A stretch of DNA of 64,000 nt from Rhizobium rosettiformans (lineage in GTDB: Bacteria; Pseudomonadota; Alphaproteobacteria; Rhizobiales; Rhizobiaceae): positions 434,001 to 498,000 of the forward strand of contig NZ_CP032405.1 in NCBI RefSeq assembly GCF_016806065.1. The letters are read 5' to 3'. Under the pieces are notes generated by a model. It was not told where the DNA came from and did not search any database. It saw nothing but the letters and a program-made list of their open reading frames with translations. Shown here in pieces: positions 8,947-20,091 of the stretch (position 1 is its first letter; the number at the start of each line of letters is the position of its first letter). Both the position numbers and the translations under genes were made by a program.

Positions 8947-11361
8947 TCAACTCGCGGCCTTCTGCTCAACACCCGATGCCGCTCTCTGCCGGACATCCGT
9001 CCAGCCGAGATTGCCGGCATAACGCCAAGCCATCTGCCCCTGCTCGTCGAGCGTGAAGAGATGCAGCCAGCCATTGTCGAAGAGGGCGCGAACCTGCGCA
9101 TGCCGCTTCAGGATGTCTGAAATCGCATCCTTCGGCGCCTCGACAGCAACGGTCAAGCGCAGCGGCTCGTGGACGAAATTCTCCCCGTCGTGGACCGACT
9201 GCCAGGGGAGCCCGGCCCGCATATTGCCACCATTGCCCTCAACCACGCCGATGCCGCCAACGACATTGTGCAACAGCTTGTTGCCGGCCCCGAAGAGCGA
9301 CGGCGCAACCGACGAGCCGAAATACTGCAGGCTGATCCAGCTCGCAACGACGACGGGGGCCGTCAGGATGAGTTCGAGGATCTTGAAGCCCTCATCCTTC
9401 TTCCAGACATAGTCGTGCAGGAAGGCCTGACCTTCCAGCGACCGGCCTGCAGTGCGCGAGCGCGGGGCCGCGATAAAGGCGCGGCAACCGGCAAGCCCGA
9501 GTTCTGGGCGAACTTCCGACCAGTCCTTGCTGCGCTCGATGACACGGTCAGCCGTCGCCCGCGGCAGACGCCGCGCCCGCTCTGCCCGCGTCAGGCTGCC
9601 GGCCTGCGCGAGCCACTGGCGGATGCGAACGATGTCTTCAGGCAGAATATCGTTCTCCAAGTCGTCTTCGAACAGCGTCACGCTATCCGTCGTGGTATCG
9701 TGCAGGCCACCGAGGAAGACGGTATCAGCCGGGATGGTGATCCCGTTCACCGCCAGCTTTTCCCGCACCGCGCGATCATTCAGCAGATCGGCCAACAGAC
9801 GCGCGTTGACGTCGCCCGCATACCCGCCGCAGGCGCCGCAGTGAAGGGCGCTGGCATAGGGGTTGTTGACCACATTCGCGCCATGACCGGAGATCAGCAC
9901 GAAGCGGCCGAACCCTTCCGTCAGCGACATCGCTTTCAGTACGGTTTCAGCGACCACGGCGCGGGTATCCAGATCAAGGCTCGGGGCAAAGCGCGGCTTT
10001 GCGGCGTCCGGACCTTTGCCCTTGCCGAAACCGAGACCGTCACGCATCAGCTTGCCGGCATAGACGGGGCCCATGGCTTCCACGAAGGCGAAGGACGACA
10101 CGGCGGCCAGCTTGAACCGGCCCCAGGCGCGGGTGGCACGCGCGCTGAACCGCGCCTGCTGATCGGCATCCTCATCGTGATCGACGGCGCTGCAGCTGAA
10201 GACGGAAGGCTTCAGGAGAACCGGCAAGCGATGCTCTGATACGTCGGAGGCAAAGCCCTTGTGGCCGGCGCCGAGACCGAAAAAGCCGGCAAAGCCAAGC
10301 GTGCGGACAGCAGGATCAACCCTTTCGAGCGCGCGGCGGAAGACTTCCGAGCGCACGTCGATGCAGAAGGCCGCCTGCAGCACCGGCCGCAACTCGGCAA
10401 CCTTGATCGGCGAGGGTGCAGCAAGCGTGGCCGCAAGCTTCCGCTGCGCTGCGCGCTCGGCGGCGACCTGCAGCAACCCGTCGATGGTGGTGTCGAAATC
10501 AGGGCTGACCGGCTCGGCATGGGCACGCCGCACCTGCTGCCACTCACTCTCGATGGCGGTCTTGTGACGCGCATAAAGCGCCTCCTCGAAGACGAGCCGG
10601 ATCGCCAGCAGCTCGAGCGCCGTCGTGTCCGTCCGTCCCTCGACCTCGGCCTTGAACTGGATGTGGCGCGCATACTGCGCCCAGCCGCCGACGGTCAGCA
10701 GAAGTTGATGGAAATAGGTGCCGGGTTCGGCGCCGAGGCCAAGCGCGACGGCAGCCCGTTCGATCGCCCCATGCGGGGTCTCCGGCGTTTCGTCGACATG
10801 GATGCTGAAGCCCTTCAGCCCCAAGATTTCCGGTGTCAGATCATGGGTCGCAAAGGCGCGCCAGGCAGCATAAAGCCCGTTGCGCCGGGAGGCGGCCCAA
10901 AGGGCCTGCCCCTGATCGAAGAAGCCGGCCGCAAAACTGCCGATCCGCTCGGACACGAGCCCCGGCCAATCCTTGCCCGTGGCCCGCGCGGCAAGCTCCG
11001 CGATCGTCGGGAGTGCCGCCACCGGCTGCGGCTCCTCGCCAACGGCAGCCTTGAGCGCCGGCAGGTCGATGTGGCTGAAGAGCGCGCTCGACTGGAGCGC
11101 CGCCGCCAGATCCTCATCCGTGATCTCGCTCCTGGCGATCTGGTCGGCAAAATGCTTGCGCGGCAATGCCAGCCTGACGCCGCCGATCCGGGCGAGCCGG
11201 GCCGCCGTCTGGTCGAGCGTCTCGGTGATCTGGCCGAGGAAGGGGTTGACGGCAACGGTCGCCGTCAGCGGCCAGGTCGGCGGGATCGCTCGCACGGCCT
11301 GATCCGCCGCAAGCGCGAGTGCTTCACCATGCAGGGTGTCGATCGTGGTCATCTCGGTCAT
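8947..11361 (-). CDS. dabA: DabA, inorganic carbon transporter subunit (DUF2309/UPF0753)
   Basis: Cytoplasmic subunit of 804 residues, read from ATG 11361 ([10 protein letters not shown]), which has AAGGAG upstream; the frame continues upstream but there overlaps dabB. The beta-carbonic-anhydrase-like zinc site described for DabA is present in order: C333 and D335 in FCIDVRSE, H493 in SGHGANVV, C508 in LHCGACGG. N-terminal AVNPFLG is also typical. With the membrane protein DabB it forms a DAC-type complex that accumulates bicarbonate. dabB ends four bases before it, so the two form an operon. No carboxysome or RuBisCO gene is in the window, so here it more likely supplies bicarbonate to anaplerotic carboxylases. 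Confidence 0.9.
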   Translation of the reverse strand: MTEMTTIDTLHGEALALAADQAVRAIPPTWPLTATVAVNPFLGQITETLDQTAARLARIGGVRLALPRKHFADQIARSEITDEDLAAALQSSALFSHIDLPALKAAVGEEPQPVAALPTIAELAARATGKDWPGLVSERIGSFAAGFFDQGQALWAASRRNGLYAAWRAFATHDLTPEILGLKGFSIHVDETPETPHGAIERAAVALGLGAEPGTYFHQLLLTVGGWAQYARHIQFKAEVEGRTDTTALELLAIRLVFEEALYARHKTAIESEWQQVRRAHAEPVSPDFDTTIDGLLQVAAERAAQRKLAATLAAPSPIKVAELRPVLQAAFCIDVRSEVFRRALERVDPAVRTLGFAGFFGLGAGHKGFASDVSEHRLPVLLKPSVFSCSAVDHDEDADQQARFSARATRAWGRFKLAAVSSFAFVEAMGPVYAGKLMRDGLGFGKGKGPDAAKPRFAPSLDLDTRAVVAETVLKAMSLTEGFGRFVLISGHGANVVNNPYASALHCGACGGYAGDVNARLLADLLNDRAVREKLAVNGITIPADTVFLGGLHDTTTDSVTLFEDDLENDILPEDIVRIRQWLAQAGSLTRAERARRLPRATADRVIERSKDWSEVRPELGLAGCRAFIAAPRSRTAGRSLEGQAFLHDYVWKKDEGFKILELILTAPVVVASWISLQYFGSSVAPSLFGAGNKLLHNVVGGIGVVEGNGGNMRAGLPWQSVHDGENFVHEPLRLTVAVEAPKDAISDILKRHAQVRALFDNGWLHLFTLDEQGQMAWRYAGNLGWTDVRQRAASGVEQKAAS

Positions 11362-11365
11362 CGGT

Positions 11366-12949
11366 TCACTCCTTGATGGAAGCAGGCGTTGCGGAGGGGG
11401 TGCGCGGAAGCGTCCAGCCACCGAGCAGGCGATCGAAGAGGGCATTGACGTAGAGGCCGTTGGCGAGATGGACGCGCAGGCCCGCCGCTGCCGGATGATA
11501 GGCCCAGAGCGGGAAGAGCGACTGGGCAACAGCCACGACGCCGAAGGTGACGACGGCAAGCAGCATCAGCGTCCATTCGAGCGGCTCGGGCTGTGGGGTC
11601 GCAGGCAGCGTCCCGAGCATCAGCTTGTCGGAAATGCGCTGCAAGGCGAAGTAGGCCGTGGCCGCCGAGATCGCGTAGAGCGAGGTTCGCCAGGTCAGCG
11701 CCCGGGGAGCCGCATCCGCCAACCCTTGAGCGATCAAGTAAGCGACGCCGAAGATCAGGATTGCACCAAGTGCCAAAGCCTGCGGCGGCTTATCGGCGAA
11801 ACCGAAGAGCAGGCCGATGACGGCATAGATGGCAAGCGCCAGCAGGAAGGCGCGCCCGACCGCCTTGGCATTTGGGATCGCGACCGGACCGGGGCGCTTG
11901 ATAGAGGCGACCGTTTCGATGGCCGAGCCGGAGGCGAGGAAGGCGTGTGCCTTGTAGAGCGAATGGGCGACGATGTGCAGCAGCGCAATCGGGAACAGTG
12001 CCAGGCCACATTGCAGGATCATGAAGCCCATTTGCGCGACCGTGGACCAGGCGAGCGAGGTCTTCACCGCTGACTGGGTGAGCATCACGAGACTGCCGAA
12101 CAGCGCCGTGAAGCCACCAACCATGACCAGCACCGCCAGTACCACAGGCGCCTGCAGCATGACATCGGCAAAGCGGATCAGGAGGAAGCCGCCAGCATTG
12201 ACGACGCCGGCATGCAGCAGAGCCGAAACCGGGGTCGGCGTTTCCATCACTTCCGTGAGCCAGCCATGGGTCGGGAACTGCGCAGACTTCAGAAGTGCGG
12301 CGACAGCAAGGAGCGCTGCGGCAGCGATCGTCAGCGGCAGCCCCTCGCCTAACCGCGCAGCGGCAAGGATGGTGGCGATGTCGCCAGTGCCGAAGGAAAT
12401 CGCAAGCAGGATGACGGCGCTGATCAGCGCGGCATCACCCGTGCGCGAGACGATGAACTTCTTGCGCGCGGCCCGCTGGGCAGCGATCCTGTCAGGATAG
12501 AAGAGCAACAGCTGATGCAGGAGCAGGCTGGTCGCGACCCAGCCGATAACGAGCTGAAGCAGCGTACCTGACTGGACGAGCAGAAGGACGGCAGCGAGGG
12601 TTGCCGTCATCCAGCCGGTGAACGGGCCCTGCCGCTCTTCCCCGTCGAGGAAGGTGCCGGCATAACGCAGCACCACCCAGCCGATGAAGGATACGAGCAG
12701 CAGCATGACAAGGCTGACAAGGTCAAGCCGCGAGGCCAGCGCGAAGTAGCTGTAGCCGATTGCCGGGCTGGTGCCAGGCCCCTGCAGCTCGAGGACGACA
12801 GCGGAAAGGATCGCGACGACGATCGAACCGAGAGCCGCGAGTTCGGCAACGCGGATCGCCTGGCGCGGGCGAAGGCCGGGCGCCTGGAAGGCATAGAACG
12901 AGGCACCGGCAAGCAACAGCGGTGCAAGGAGTGGCAGCAGGTGGATCAC
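11366..12949 (-). CDS. dabB: DabB, NuoL-like proton-conducting membrane subunit
   Basis: Polytopic membrane protein of 527 residues related to NuoL and MrpA. Conserved core: a charged-helix region with [21 protein letters not shown] and later a helix with [14 protein letters not shown], both hallmarks of proton-translocating antiporter-like subunits. It is the membrane partner of DabA and probably couples cation influx to bicarbonate accumulation. First gene of the dabBA operon, transcribed away from the LysR gene starting at 13074. Confidence 0.88.
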   Translation of the reverse strand: MIHLLPLLAPLLLAGASFYAFQAPGLRPRQAIRVAELAALGSIVVAILSAVVLELQGPGTSPAIGYSYFALASRLDLVSLVMLLLVSFIGWVVLRYAGTFLDGEERQGPFTGWMTATLAAVLLLVQSGTLLQLVIGWVATSLLLHQLLLFYPDRIAAQRAARKKFIVSRTGDAALISAVILLAISFGTGDIATILAAARLGEGLPLTIAAAALLAVAALLKSAQFPTHGWLTEVMETPTPVSALLHAGVVNAGGFLLIRFADVMLQAPVVLAVLVMVGGFTALFGSLVMLTQSAVKTSLAWSTVAQMGFMILQCGLALFPIALLHIVAHSLYKAHAFLASGSAIETVASIKRPGPVAIPNAKAVGRAFLLALAIYAVIGLLFGFADKPPQALALGAILIFGVAYLIAQGLADAAPRALTWRTSLYAISAATAYFALQRISDKLMLGTLPATPQPEPLEWTLMLLAVVTFGVVAVAQSLFPLWAYHPAAAGLRVHLANGLYVNALFDRLLGGWTLPRTPSATPASIKE

Positions 12950-13055
12950 GTGATGTCTCCGGTCTGGGCCGCTGCTTGGGAGGAGGCAGCGGCGATCTCA
13001 CGGACCTGTTATCAGCCGCGTGATCTCAAGAAAAATTCATTGTTTCTCTAAATTC

Positions 13056-13072
13056 GTTCTATAAAATAGAAC
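13056..13072. promoter_or_regulatory. Palindromic LysR-type operator at dabB / LysR divergent promoter
   Basis: GTTCTATAAAATAGAAC is a perfect 7-bp inverted repeat with a three-base centre; within it TCTATAAAATAGA has the T-N11-A form of LysR boxes. It ends one base before the ATG of the LysR gene and lies 107 bases upstream of dabB. It probably binds that LysR regulator, repressing its own gene and controlling dabBA. Function is inferred. Confidence 0.55.
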
Positions 13073-13073
13073 T

Positions 13074-13970
13074 ATGCCCGAATTGAACTACCACCACCTC
13101 CGCTATTTCCGCGCCGTTGCGCATGACGGCAACCTGACCCGCACGGCCGAGCGGCTGAACCTGTCGCAATCGGCGCTCTCCATCCAGATTAAGCAGCTGG
13201 AAGAGCGATTGGGCCACTCTCTCTTCGAACGACGCGGCCGACAGCTCTATCTGACGGAAGCGGGACGCATCGCGCTCGACCATGCCGACACGATCTTTTC
13301 GGCCGGGGAAGAACTGGTCGAAACGCTGAAAGAAACCGGAAGAACCCGCCGCGCGATCCGTATCGGCGCGCTGGCCACGCTGTCGCGCAACTTCCAGATG
13401 GAGTTCCTGCGCCCTATCCTCGGTCGCTCCGACGTCGATATGATCTTGCGCTCGGGCAGTACCAGTGAGTTGCTGGGCGCGCTCGAAGCCCTTAACCTCG
13501 ACATCGTCCTGCTCAACCAGGCACCGATGGCCGATTCCGTAACGCCCTTCATCGCCCAACATGTCTATCAGCAGCGAGTGAGCCTGATCGGCAGGCCGTC
13601 CTATGGCAAACCGGGCGCGAAGCTTGCAGACCTCCTGGCCGAGCACCCCGTCATCCTGCCAACGCTCGAAAGCGGCGTGCGCTCGCAATTCGAAGCGCTG
13701 GTCGCGCGCCTTGGCATCACGCCGCAGATCGCGGCTGAGGTGGACGACATGGCGATGATGCGTCTTCTGGCGCGAGAAGGGGCCGGCCTTGCCGTTCTGC
13801 CGCCGATTGTCGTCAAGGGCGAGCTCGAAGCCGGCGCGCTGGTCGAGTTCGACGCCCTGCCCGGTATGATCGAATCCTTCTTTGCCGTGACCGTGAAGCG
13901 CCGCTTTCCGAACCCGCTCATCCGGCCGCTGCTCGAAGCGAGCGAGGACGGCAAAACCGCTGGCGCCTGA
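13074..13970 (+). CDS. LysR-family regulator (probable regulator of dabBA)
   Basis: 298 residues. N-terminal winged helix-turn-helix (LNYHHLRYFRAVAHDGNLTRT, AERLNLSQSALSIQIKQLEE) followed by a substrate-binding-like effector domain. Sequence style recalls NhaR-like LysR proteins. It is divergent from dabB, the usual genomic place of LysR proteins controlling inorganic-carbon uptake genes. A perfect palindrome ends one base before the ATG, leaving no obvious Shine-Dalgarno, so translation may be weak or effectively leaderless. Confidence 0.85.
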   Translation: MPELNYHHLRYFRAVAHDGNLTRTAERLNLSQSALSIQIKQLEERLGHSLFERRGRQLYLTEAGRIALDHADTIFSAGEELVETLKETGRTRRAIRIGALATLSRNFQMEFLRPILGRSDVDMILRSGSTSELLGALEALNLDIVLLNQAPMADSVTPFIAQHVYQQRVSLIGRPSYGKPGAKLADLLAEHPVILPTLESGVRSQFEALVARLGITPQIAAEVDDMAMMRLLAREGAGLAVLPPIVVKGELEAGALVEFDALPGMIESFFAVTVKRRFPNPLIRPLLEASEDGKTAGA

Positions 13971-14015
13971 ACAACGTAAAGCTCAAGCGCATCAAGCATT
14001 TGAGAAGGGGACTGC

Positions 14016-15005
14016 GTGAAGACATCCATCGCCATCATCGGAGCCGGCATTGCCGGCATCACGCTCGGCCGCAATCTCTCCGGCCTCGCCGACATCACCG
14101 TGTTTGAAAAGAGCCGGGGCCTTGGCGGCCGCATGGCAAACCGCCGCCGCGAAGGTTTTTCCTTTGATCACGGTGCCCAGTATTTTACCGCCCGCTCGCC
14201 GGCGTTCAAGGCGGCAGCGGAGCAGGCCGTGGCACAAGGTCATGCCGACATCTGGCCGAGGGCAGTTCATACGCTGACCACAAACGGCCTTGTGGCAGAC
14301 AGCCGCCCGACCGAGCCGCGCTATATCGGCATTCCCGGCATGAGCGGGTTTGCGAACGGATTGGCCGAAGGACTTGAGATCCGCAAGGAAGCGAGCGTCG
14401 CACGGCTTGCGCCCTCCGGAAATGGCTGGGCTCTGAGCGACAACGAGGACAGACATCTTGGCCATTTCGATCTTGTCATCTCCACCGCCCCCGCCCCGCA
14501 GACCATCCGGCTGATGCCGGAGACTTTTTCCGCCCATGCCGCCCTGAAGACCGTTAAGATGAGTGGCTGCTTCACCCTGATGATCGGTCTCGACGCCCAG
14601 CTGGACCTCGGCTTCGAGGCCGCCCGCATCGAAGATCCCGTACTCAGCTGGATTGCCATCGAGGCAAGCAAGCCGGGTAGATCCGAAAAGACCGCGCTCA
14701 CCATCCACAGCCGAAACGATTGGGCAGAGGCCAATCTGGAGCGTGACCGCGGCGAGGTACAGGCCGAGATGCTACAGTCTCTGAAGCGACTTCTCGGGAA
14801 GAACTTCTCCACGCCCGCCTGGCTCGACCTGCACCGCTGGCGCTACGCGAATGTCGAAAGACCGGTGGGTCAGCCTTTCCTCTTTGATCCAGCCCTCGGC
14901 CTTGGCGCCTGTGGCGACTGGTGCCTTGGCAACCGGGTCGAGGCAGCGGTCGAAAGTGCCCTCGCTTTGTCTGAAATACTGATCGCCCGCCTGCAAGGAG
15001 CCTGA
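14016..15005 (+). CDS. Renalase-like FAD/NAD(P)-dependent oxidoreductase
   Basis: Flavoprotein of 329 residues. The N-terminal dinucleotide-binding motif is IAIIGAGIAGITLGRNL followed by FEKSRGLGGRMA, the amine-oxidase/renalase arrangement; FDHGAQYFT is a renalase-family feature. A C-terminal FAD-contact segment reads LGLGACGDWCLGNRVEAA. The substrate is not evident; bacterial renalases oxidise mis-reduced dihydro isomers of NAD(P)H. Transcribed with the DUF3429 gene three bases downstream. Confidence 0.75.
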   Translation: MKTSIAIIGAGIAGITLGRNLSGLADITVFEKSRGLGGRMANRRREGFSFDHGAQYFTARSPAFKAAAEQAVAQGHADIWPRAVHTLTTNGLVADSRPTEPRYIGIPGMSGFANGLAEGLEIRKEASVARLAPSGNGWALSDNEDRHLGHFDLVISTAPAPQTIRLMPETFSAHAALKTVKMSGCFTLMIGLDAQLDLGFEAARIEDPVLSWIAIEASKPGRSEKTALTIHSRNDWAEANLERDRGEVQAEMLQSLKRLLGKNFSTPAWLDLHRWRYANVERPVGQPFLFDPALGLGACGDWCLGNRVEAAVESALALSEILIARLQGA

Positions 15006-15008
15006 CCG

Positions 15009-15440
15009 ATGTACCGCGACCCCGCGCTCACCAAAATTCTGACCTATGCAGGCGCCCTCCCCTTCTGGGTGCTCGGGCTGGCCCAGGTGCTCCGCTTCGA
15101 GCCCGCACTCGCCGCCCAGGCCTTTGTTGCCTACGGCACGGGCATCGCCTGCTTCATGGCGGGAACGCTCTGGAGCCAGGCACAGATCAAGGCAGAGAAA
15201 CCACAGCTGATGCTTGTCGTCAGCAATGTCGCGGCCCTTGCAGCCATCGGCGCGCTGCTGCTCCACGCCTATGTCCCGGCTCTGACGATGGCGCTGCATA
15301 TGGCCGTGTTTCTCGCGCTCCTTGCCTGCGATCTTTCCATCCAACGCAAAGGCGACCAACCCGATTGGTATCTGGCGCTTCGGCGTAATGTCACGCTTCT
15401 GGTGATTGCCGCCTATGCTGTGGTGATGATCCTGACATGA
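15009..15440 (+). CDS. DUF3429 small membrane protein
   Basis: 143 residues with four to five hydrophobic helices (ILTYAGALPFWVLGLAQVL; AFVAYGTGIACFMAGTLW; LMLVVSNVAALAAIGALLL; ALHMAVFLALLACDL; VTLLVIAAYAVVMIL). The layout and the GALPF and YG..I..FMAGT..S patterns match the DUF3429 family, whose function is unknown. Three-base gap from the oxidoreductase suggests co-transcription. Just after its stop is a T-run (ATTTTTTTG) that could weakly terminate. Confidence 0.75.
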   Translation: MYRDPALTKILTYAGALPFWVLGLAQVLRFEPALAAQAFVAYGTGIACFMAGTLWSQAQIKAEKPQLMLVVSNVAALAAIGALLLHAYVPALTMALHMAVFLALLACDLSIQRKGDQPDWYLALRRNVTLLVIAAYAVVMILT

Positions 15441-15461
15441 GATTTTTTTGTATCATGCTGT

Positions 15462-15518
15462 AAGATCTCTCGGGAAGCCGCGACGAAAGGGGGCGTGCTG
15501 TGTGGCACGCGAGATCTT
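15462..15518. repeat. Nested inverted repeats upstream of the ECF sigma gene
   Basis: AAGATCTC (15462-15469) and GAGATCTT (15511-15518) are perfect inverted repeats enclosing a second hairpin, GCGTGC (15493-15498) with GCACGC (15505-15510). They lie 31 to 87 bases upstream of the sigma-factor start and may fold in its leader or act as a protein-binding site. No function can be assigned. Confidence 0.4.
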
Positions 15519-15548
15519 GACAGTGCGGACGACGTCCGGGGGATCACC

Positions 15549-16181
15549 ATGGTGAATGCGGGTGAGCAGGAAGCGAATAGTGGAAACGGTGCTGCGGCCC
15601 CTTTTCTCGCCGATGCTGTTTACATGGCGGAATTGCGCCAGCGCATGCTGAAATTTGCGAGCCTTCAGCTTGCCGATCCCGGCCTTGCCGAAGATGCGGT
15701 ACAGGAGGCGCTTGCGGGTGCGCTGCGCAACGCCAAGGCCTTCGCCGGGCGGTCCGCCTTTCGCACCTGGGTCTTTGCGATCCTGCGCAACAAGATTGCC
15801 GACCAGATCCGTTTCAAGCGCCGCCAGTCCCAGATGATCGCCATGCCGCTTGGTCACTTCCCGGACGAGGATGAGCCGCGCTACTTCGACGCCAAAGGCC
15901 ACTGGGTACCGGAAAACAGGCCGAGCGACTGGGGAAATCCGGAGGTTGAATTGCTGGGCAAGGATTTCTGGCGGGTCTTCGAGACCTGCCTCGATCATTT
16001 GCCTCCCGACCAGGGCCGCGTCTTCATGATGCGTGAATTCGTCGAGATGGAGACATCGGAGATCTGCGCCGAGATCGGCATCACCACCACCAACATGCAT
16101 GTCCTGATGCATCGCGCCCGGCTTCGCCTGCGCAATTGCCTCGAAGGGCACTGGTTTGCACCGGAGGAGAGCCTGTCATGA
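15549..16181 (+). CDS. ECF-type RNA polymerase sigma factor
   Basis: 210 residues from ATG 15549 (an in-frame GTG lies at 15495). Region 2 is seen as DPGLAEDAVQEALAGAL and AFRTWVFAILRNKIADQIR; region 4 as LPPDQGRVFMMREFVEMETSEI and TTNMHVLMHRARLRLRNCLE. The spacing and absence of region 3 define an extracytoplasmic-function sigma factor. The stop overlaps the following zinc-finger gene by four bases, the usual sigma/anti-sigma coupling. Its regulon may include the renalase-like and DUF3429 genes just upstream, but no promoter evidence was found. Confidence 0.88.
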   Translation: MVNAGEQEANSGNGAAAPFLADAVYMAELRQRMLKFASLQLADPGLAEDAVQEALAGALRNAKAFAGRSAFRTWVFAILRNKIADQIRFKRRQSQMIAMPLGHFPDEDEPRYFDAKGHWVPENRPSDWGNPEVELLGKDFWRVFETCLDHLPPDQGRVFMMREFVEMETSEICAEIGITTTNMHVLMHRARLRLRNCLEGHWFAPEESLS

Positions 16182-16372
16182 TGTGCGAAAACGCCACGAA
16201 ACTCGCCTCGGACGAACTCGATCGACGCCTGTCAATTGGCGAGACCTTGCGGCTGCGGCTGCATCTCTTCGGCTGTGACGCCTGCTCGGGCTTTGTCCGG
16301 CAGATCGGGATGATGCGCAAGGCAACACGCCGCTATGTCGCGACTGACGCATCCGATAAGGGAGATCGCTGA
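16178..16372 (+). CDS. Small zinc-finger anti-sigma factor (zf-HC2 type)
   Basis: Only 64 residues. The pattern MMCENATKL, then LHLFGCDACSGF supplies C3, H29 and a CxxC pair, the His-Cys-Cys zinc site of ZAS anti-sigma factors. No transmembrane helix follows, so it is a soluble anti-sigma domain. The ATG overlaps the sigma stop (ATGATG/TGA) and is preceded by GGAGGAG. It should hold the sigma factor inactive until a redox or other signal displaces the zinc. Its stop abuts that of pcaB on the other strand. Confidence 0.8.
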   Translation: MMCENATKLASDELDRRLSIGETLRLRLHLFGCDACSGFVRQIGMMRKATRRYVATDASDKGDR

Positions 16373-17422
16373 TCAGCGCTCGCCAAGGTCCTCGATCGAC
16401 AGAAGCAGATCGGTTGCTAACCTCGTCGCAGCGCCCGTCGCAATCGCCATCTGCGGCAGGATCATCCATTCGAGCGTCCAGGCGGCTCCGGATCTTTCCT
16501 GCTCATGCACCATCGCCTGATGCAGGCCCGCAATCTGCACGGCGTTGAACCGGGCGAGCGTCACAAGCACTTCCGCCTTCACGGGATTGCGCTTGTGCGG
16601 CATGGCCGAGGACGCACCGCCGCCGCCGATCACCGCGGTGCCATTGTCCGCCATCAGCGCCAGATCCTGCCCGATCTTGCCGAGGCTGCCGGTGATTTGA
16701 GCCAACAAACCGCCGATGTCCGCAATGACCCCGCGCTGGCTGTGCCATTGCGGGCGGTCAGCGAGCGACAGCAGATCGGCGAGCCGGGCGCGCACGGCAA
16801 GCGCCTTGTCGCCGAGCTTTTCGAGCGTGCCGGCAGCCCCGCCGAATTGCATCGGCAAACCCGATTCCAAAATGTCCTGGACGGCCGCCTTGTGGGCAAC
16901 CACCGGCGACTTCCAGCTCGCAAGGCGATCCGAAACCGTGATCGGGATCGCCGCCTGCATACGCGTACGACCCATCAACCGCTTCGCACCGAAACGCGTA
17001 TCCAGACCGTCCAGCGCATTGGCCACGGCTGCCAGTCTTTGATCAAGGATCGAAAGCACAGTCGTCAGCCGCAGCATGAGCCCCGTATCGATGGCATCCT
17101 GGCTGGTCGCGCCGAAATGCAGATGTTGGCCTTGTTCGCCGAGAGCGGCACGCCACTGCCGCACGAGATCGGGAATGACCACGCCGTCACGACCGATCGC
17201 CTGCTTCAGGGCATCGAGATCGGCAAGAAAGACCTCCGGCAGAGCCGCAATTGCGTGTGAAGCCTCGGCAGGGATCAGACCCTCCGCGGCCTCCGCCTCG
17301 GCAAGTGCCACCTCGAAACCGAGCATGGCTGAAAGCTCGGCTGCGGCCGAGAACTGCGCTCCGATCTCCTCGTCGCCCAGGAGGCCGGACAGGATCGGAT
17401 GATCGAAGACAGATGCGCTCAT
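16373..17422 (-). CDS. pcaB: 3-carboxy-cis,cis-muconate cycloisomerase
   Basis: 349 residues from ATG 17422 (MSASVFDHPILSGLLGD). Member of the fumarase/aspartase superfamily with the signature GGGASSAMPHKRNPVKAE. It lactonises 3-carboxy-cis,cis-muconate, the ring-cleavage product made by PcaGH. It is about 100 residues shorter than the Pseudomonas enzyme, as I recall for rhizobial PcaB. Last gene of pcaDCHGB; 19 bases separate it from pcaG. Confidence 0.92.
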   Translation of the reverse strand: MSASVFDHPILSGLLGDEEIGAQFSAAAELSAMLGFEVALAEAEAAEGLIPAEASHAIAALPEVFLADLDALKQAIGRDGVVIPDLVRQWRAALGEQGQHLHFGATSQDAIDTGLMLRLTTVLSILDQRLAAVANALDGLDTRFGAKRLMGRTRMQAAIPITVSDRLASWKSPVVAHKAAVQDILESGLPMQFGGAAGTLEKLGDKALAVRARLADLLSLADRPQWHSQRGVIADIGGLLAQITGSLGKIGQDLALMADNGTAVIGGGGASSAMPHKRNPVKAEVLVTLARFNAVQIAGLHQAMVHEQERSGAAWTLEWMILPQMAIATGAATRLATDLLLSIEDLGER

Positions 17423-17441
17423 GCAGATATCGAGGCCCTTC

Positions 17442-18055
17442 TCAGATGTCGAAGAAGACCGTCTCCTTCTCCCCCTGCAGGTGGATGTCGAAGTGATAGG
17501 TCGAACCGTCACGCTGCGCAATCAGCGTCGGCACGCGCACGCGGTGCTCGATGCGCGCGAGAATAGGATCCTCGGCATTGGCCGCCTCTTCGTCACCGAA
17601 ATAAAGGCGCGTGTTGAGCCCAAGATTGATGCCGCGCGCGACGATCCAGAAGGAAATATGCGGCGCCATCAGGCGTCCGTCCCGGAACGGCACCCGGCCC
17701 GGCTTGATCGTCTCGAAACGGTATTCACCGGTCGTGAGATCGCAAGGGCAGCGTCCCCAACCAGTGAAGTTCGGATCCGCACTGCCGCGCGTCTCGGACG
17801 GACTATTGTAAAGCCCGTCGGCATCCGCTTGCCAGATCTCAATCAGCGCATCCTTGAGCGGCGTGCCGGAGCCATCGATGACACGACCGGTCACGGTGAT
17901 ACGCTCGCCGCGCGTCTTGTCGTTGACCATGGTGGTGCCGAGATCGACGGGATAGACGCCCTTGATGTCGGCGAAGTTCGGCGTAAGGCCGATGTGGACG
18001 TAAGGGCCCGCCGTTTGGCTGGCGCTTTCCTTGAGGTAGCCGAGATCCTGGACCA

Positions 18056-18056
<1 letters not shown>
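17442..18056 (-). CDS. pcaG: Protocatechuate 3,4-dioxygenase alpha subunit
   Basis: 204 residues, intradiol dioxygenase fold (GTPLKDALIEIWQADADGLY; GWGRCPCDLTTGEYRFETIKPG; MAPHISFWIVARGIN). The alpha subunit lacks most iron ligands, which reside in PcaH; here the HIH of the beta chain is replaced by HISF. Its ATG shares one base with the pcaH stop, giving tight coupling for a 1:1 complex. Catalyses ring cleavage of protocatechuate. Confidence 0.94.
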
Positions 18057-19209
<1,153 letters not shown>

Positions 19210-19217
<8 letters not shown>

Positions 19218-20019
19218 GGGCTGCCTCTCCTGAGATGACGGGCGCGAGAAAGGCCTCGATGATGGTGGTGAGCATTTCCGGCTGCTCCACACAGGGAATA
19301 TGTCCGGCGCCCTTGATGACTTCGTAGCGTGCGCGGGGCACGAGCTTGGCAAGCGAGAGCACCAGATCGGGTGGCGTGGCTCCATCCTGATCCCCGACCA
19401 CGCAGAGCGTGGGCACTGCGATGCGCCCCGCGGCCTCGGTGTAGTCAGCATCGCGGATCGCAGCACATGTGCCGATATAGCCGTCGACCGGCTGGCGGAG
19501 CATCATGTTGCGATAGCCGGGGAAGGCCGGATCGCTGTTGCGGAAGGCCGGAGTAAACCAGCGCTCCATGACGCCATCGACGATGCCATCAAGACCGCCC
19601 TCCTCGATGGCTGCGATGCGGGCAGCCCACATCTCCGCCGTGCCGATCTTGTGGGCCGTGTCGCAGAGGATGAGCGCCTTCACCAGATCAGGCCGACGCG
19701 CATAGAGGCCTTGCGCAATGAGACCGCCGACAGAAAGACCACAGATGACGGCATTGCTGACCTTGAGATGCTCAAGCAAGCCGATCAGATCGTCGACATG
19801 ATCCTCGATCGTATAGGGCGCCTGCCCGACATCAGAGAGACCATGGCCGCGCTTGTCATAGGTCAGCAGCGGATAGCTGCCGGCGAGCCGGACGATCACG
19901 TCGCGCCAGATGCGAAAATCGGTGCCCAGCGAATTGATGAAGACGATGACCGGCTTGTTTCCTGGCCCACCAATGATTTGGTGATGCAGGCTTACGCCGT
20001 TGAGCTGAACGAACTGCAC
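19210..20019 (-). CDS. pcaD: 3-oxoadipate enol-lactonase
   Basis: Alpha/beta hydrolase of 269 residues. The chosen start is GTG 20019 (VQFVQLNGVSL), preceded by GGAGGAGGA; an in-frame ATG at 20052 would add 11 residues but has no such site. The triad is visible: Ser in CGLSVGGLIAQ, Asp in VVGDQDGATPP, His in GAGHIPCVEQP. First gene of the pcaDCHGB operon. The PcaQ-type box lies 73 to 88 bases upstream, suitable for activation. Confidence 0.92.
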
Positions 20020-20091
20020 GGGTTCCTCCTCCGTTATATGCATATTGCTCATGCGGTTTGGTTAGGTAAAATGATGTTTTCCATCTTATTC

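Noticed and set aside
9169..10239. + strand frame of 356 codons inside dabA
   Set aside because: dabA has all conserved residues on the other strand; this is a shadow.
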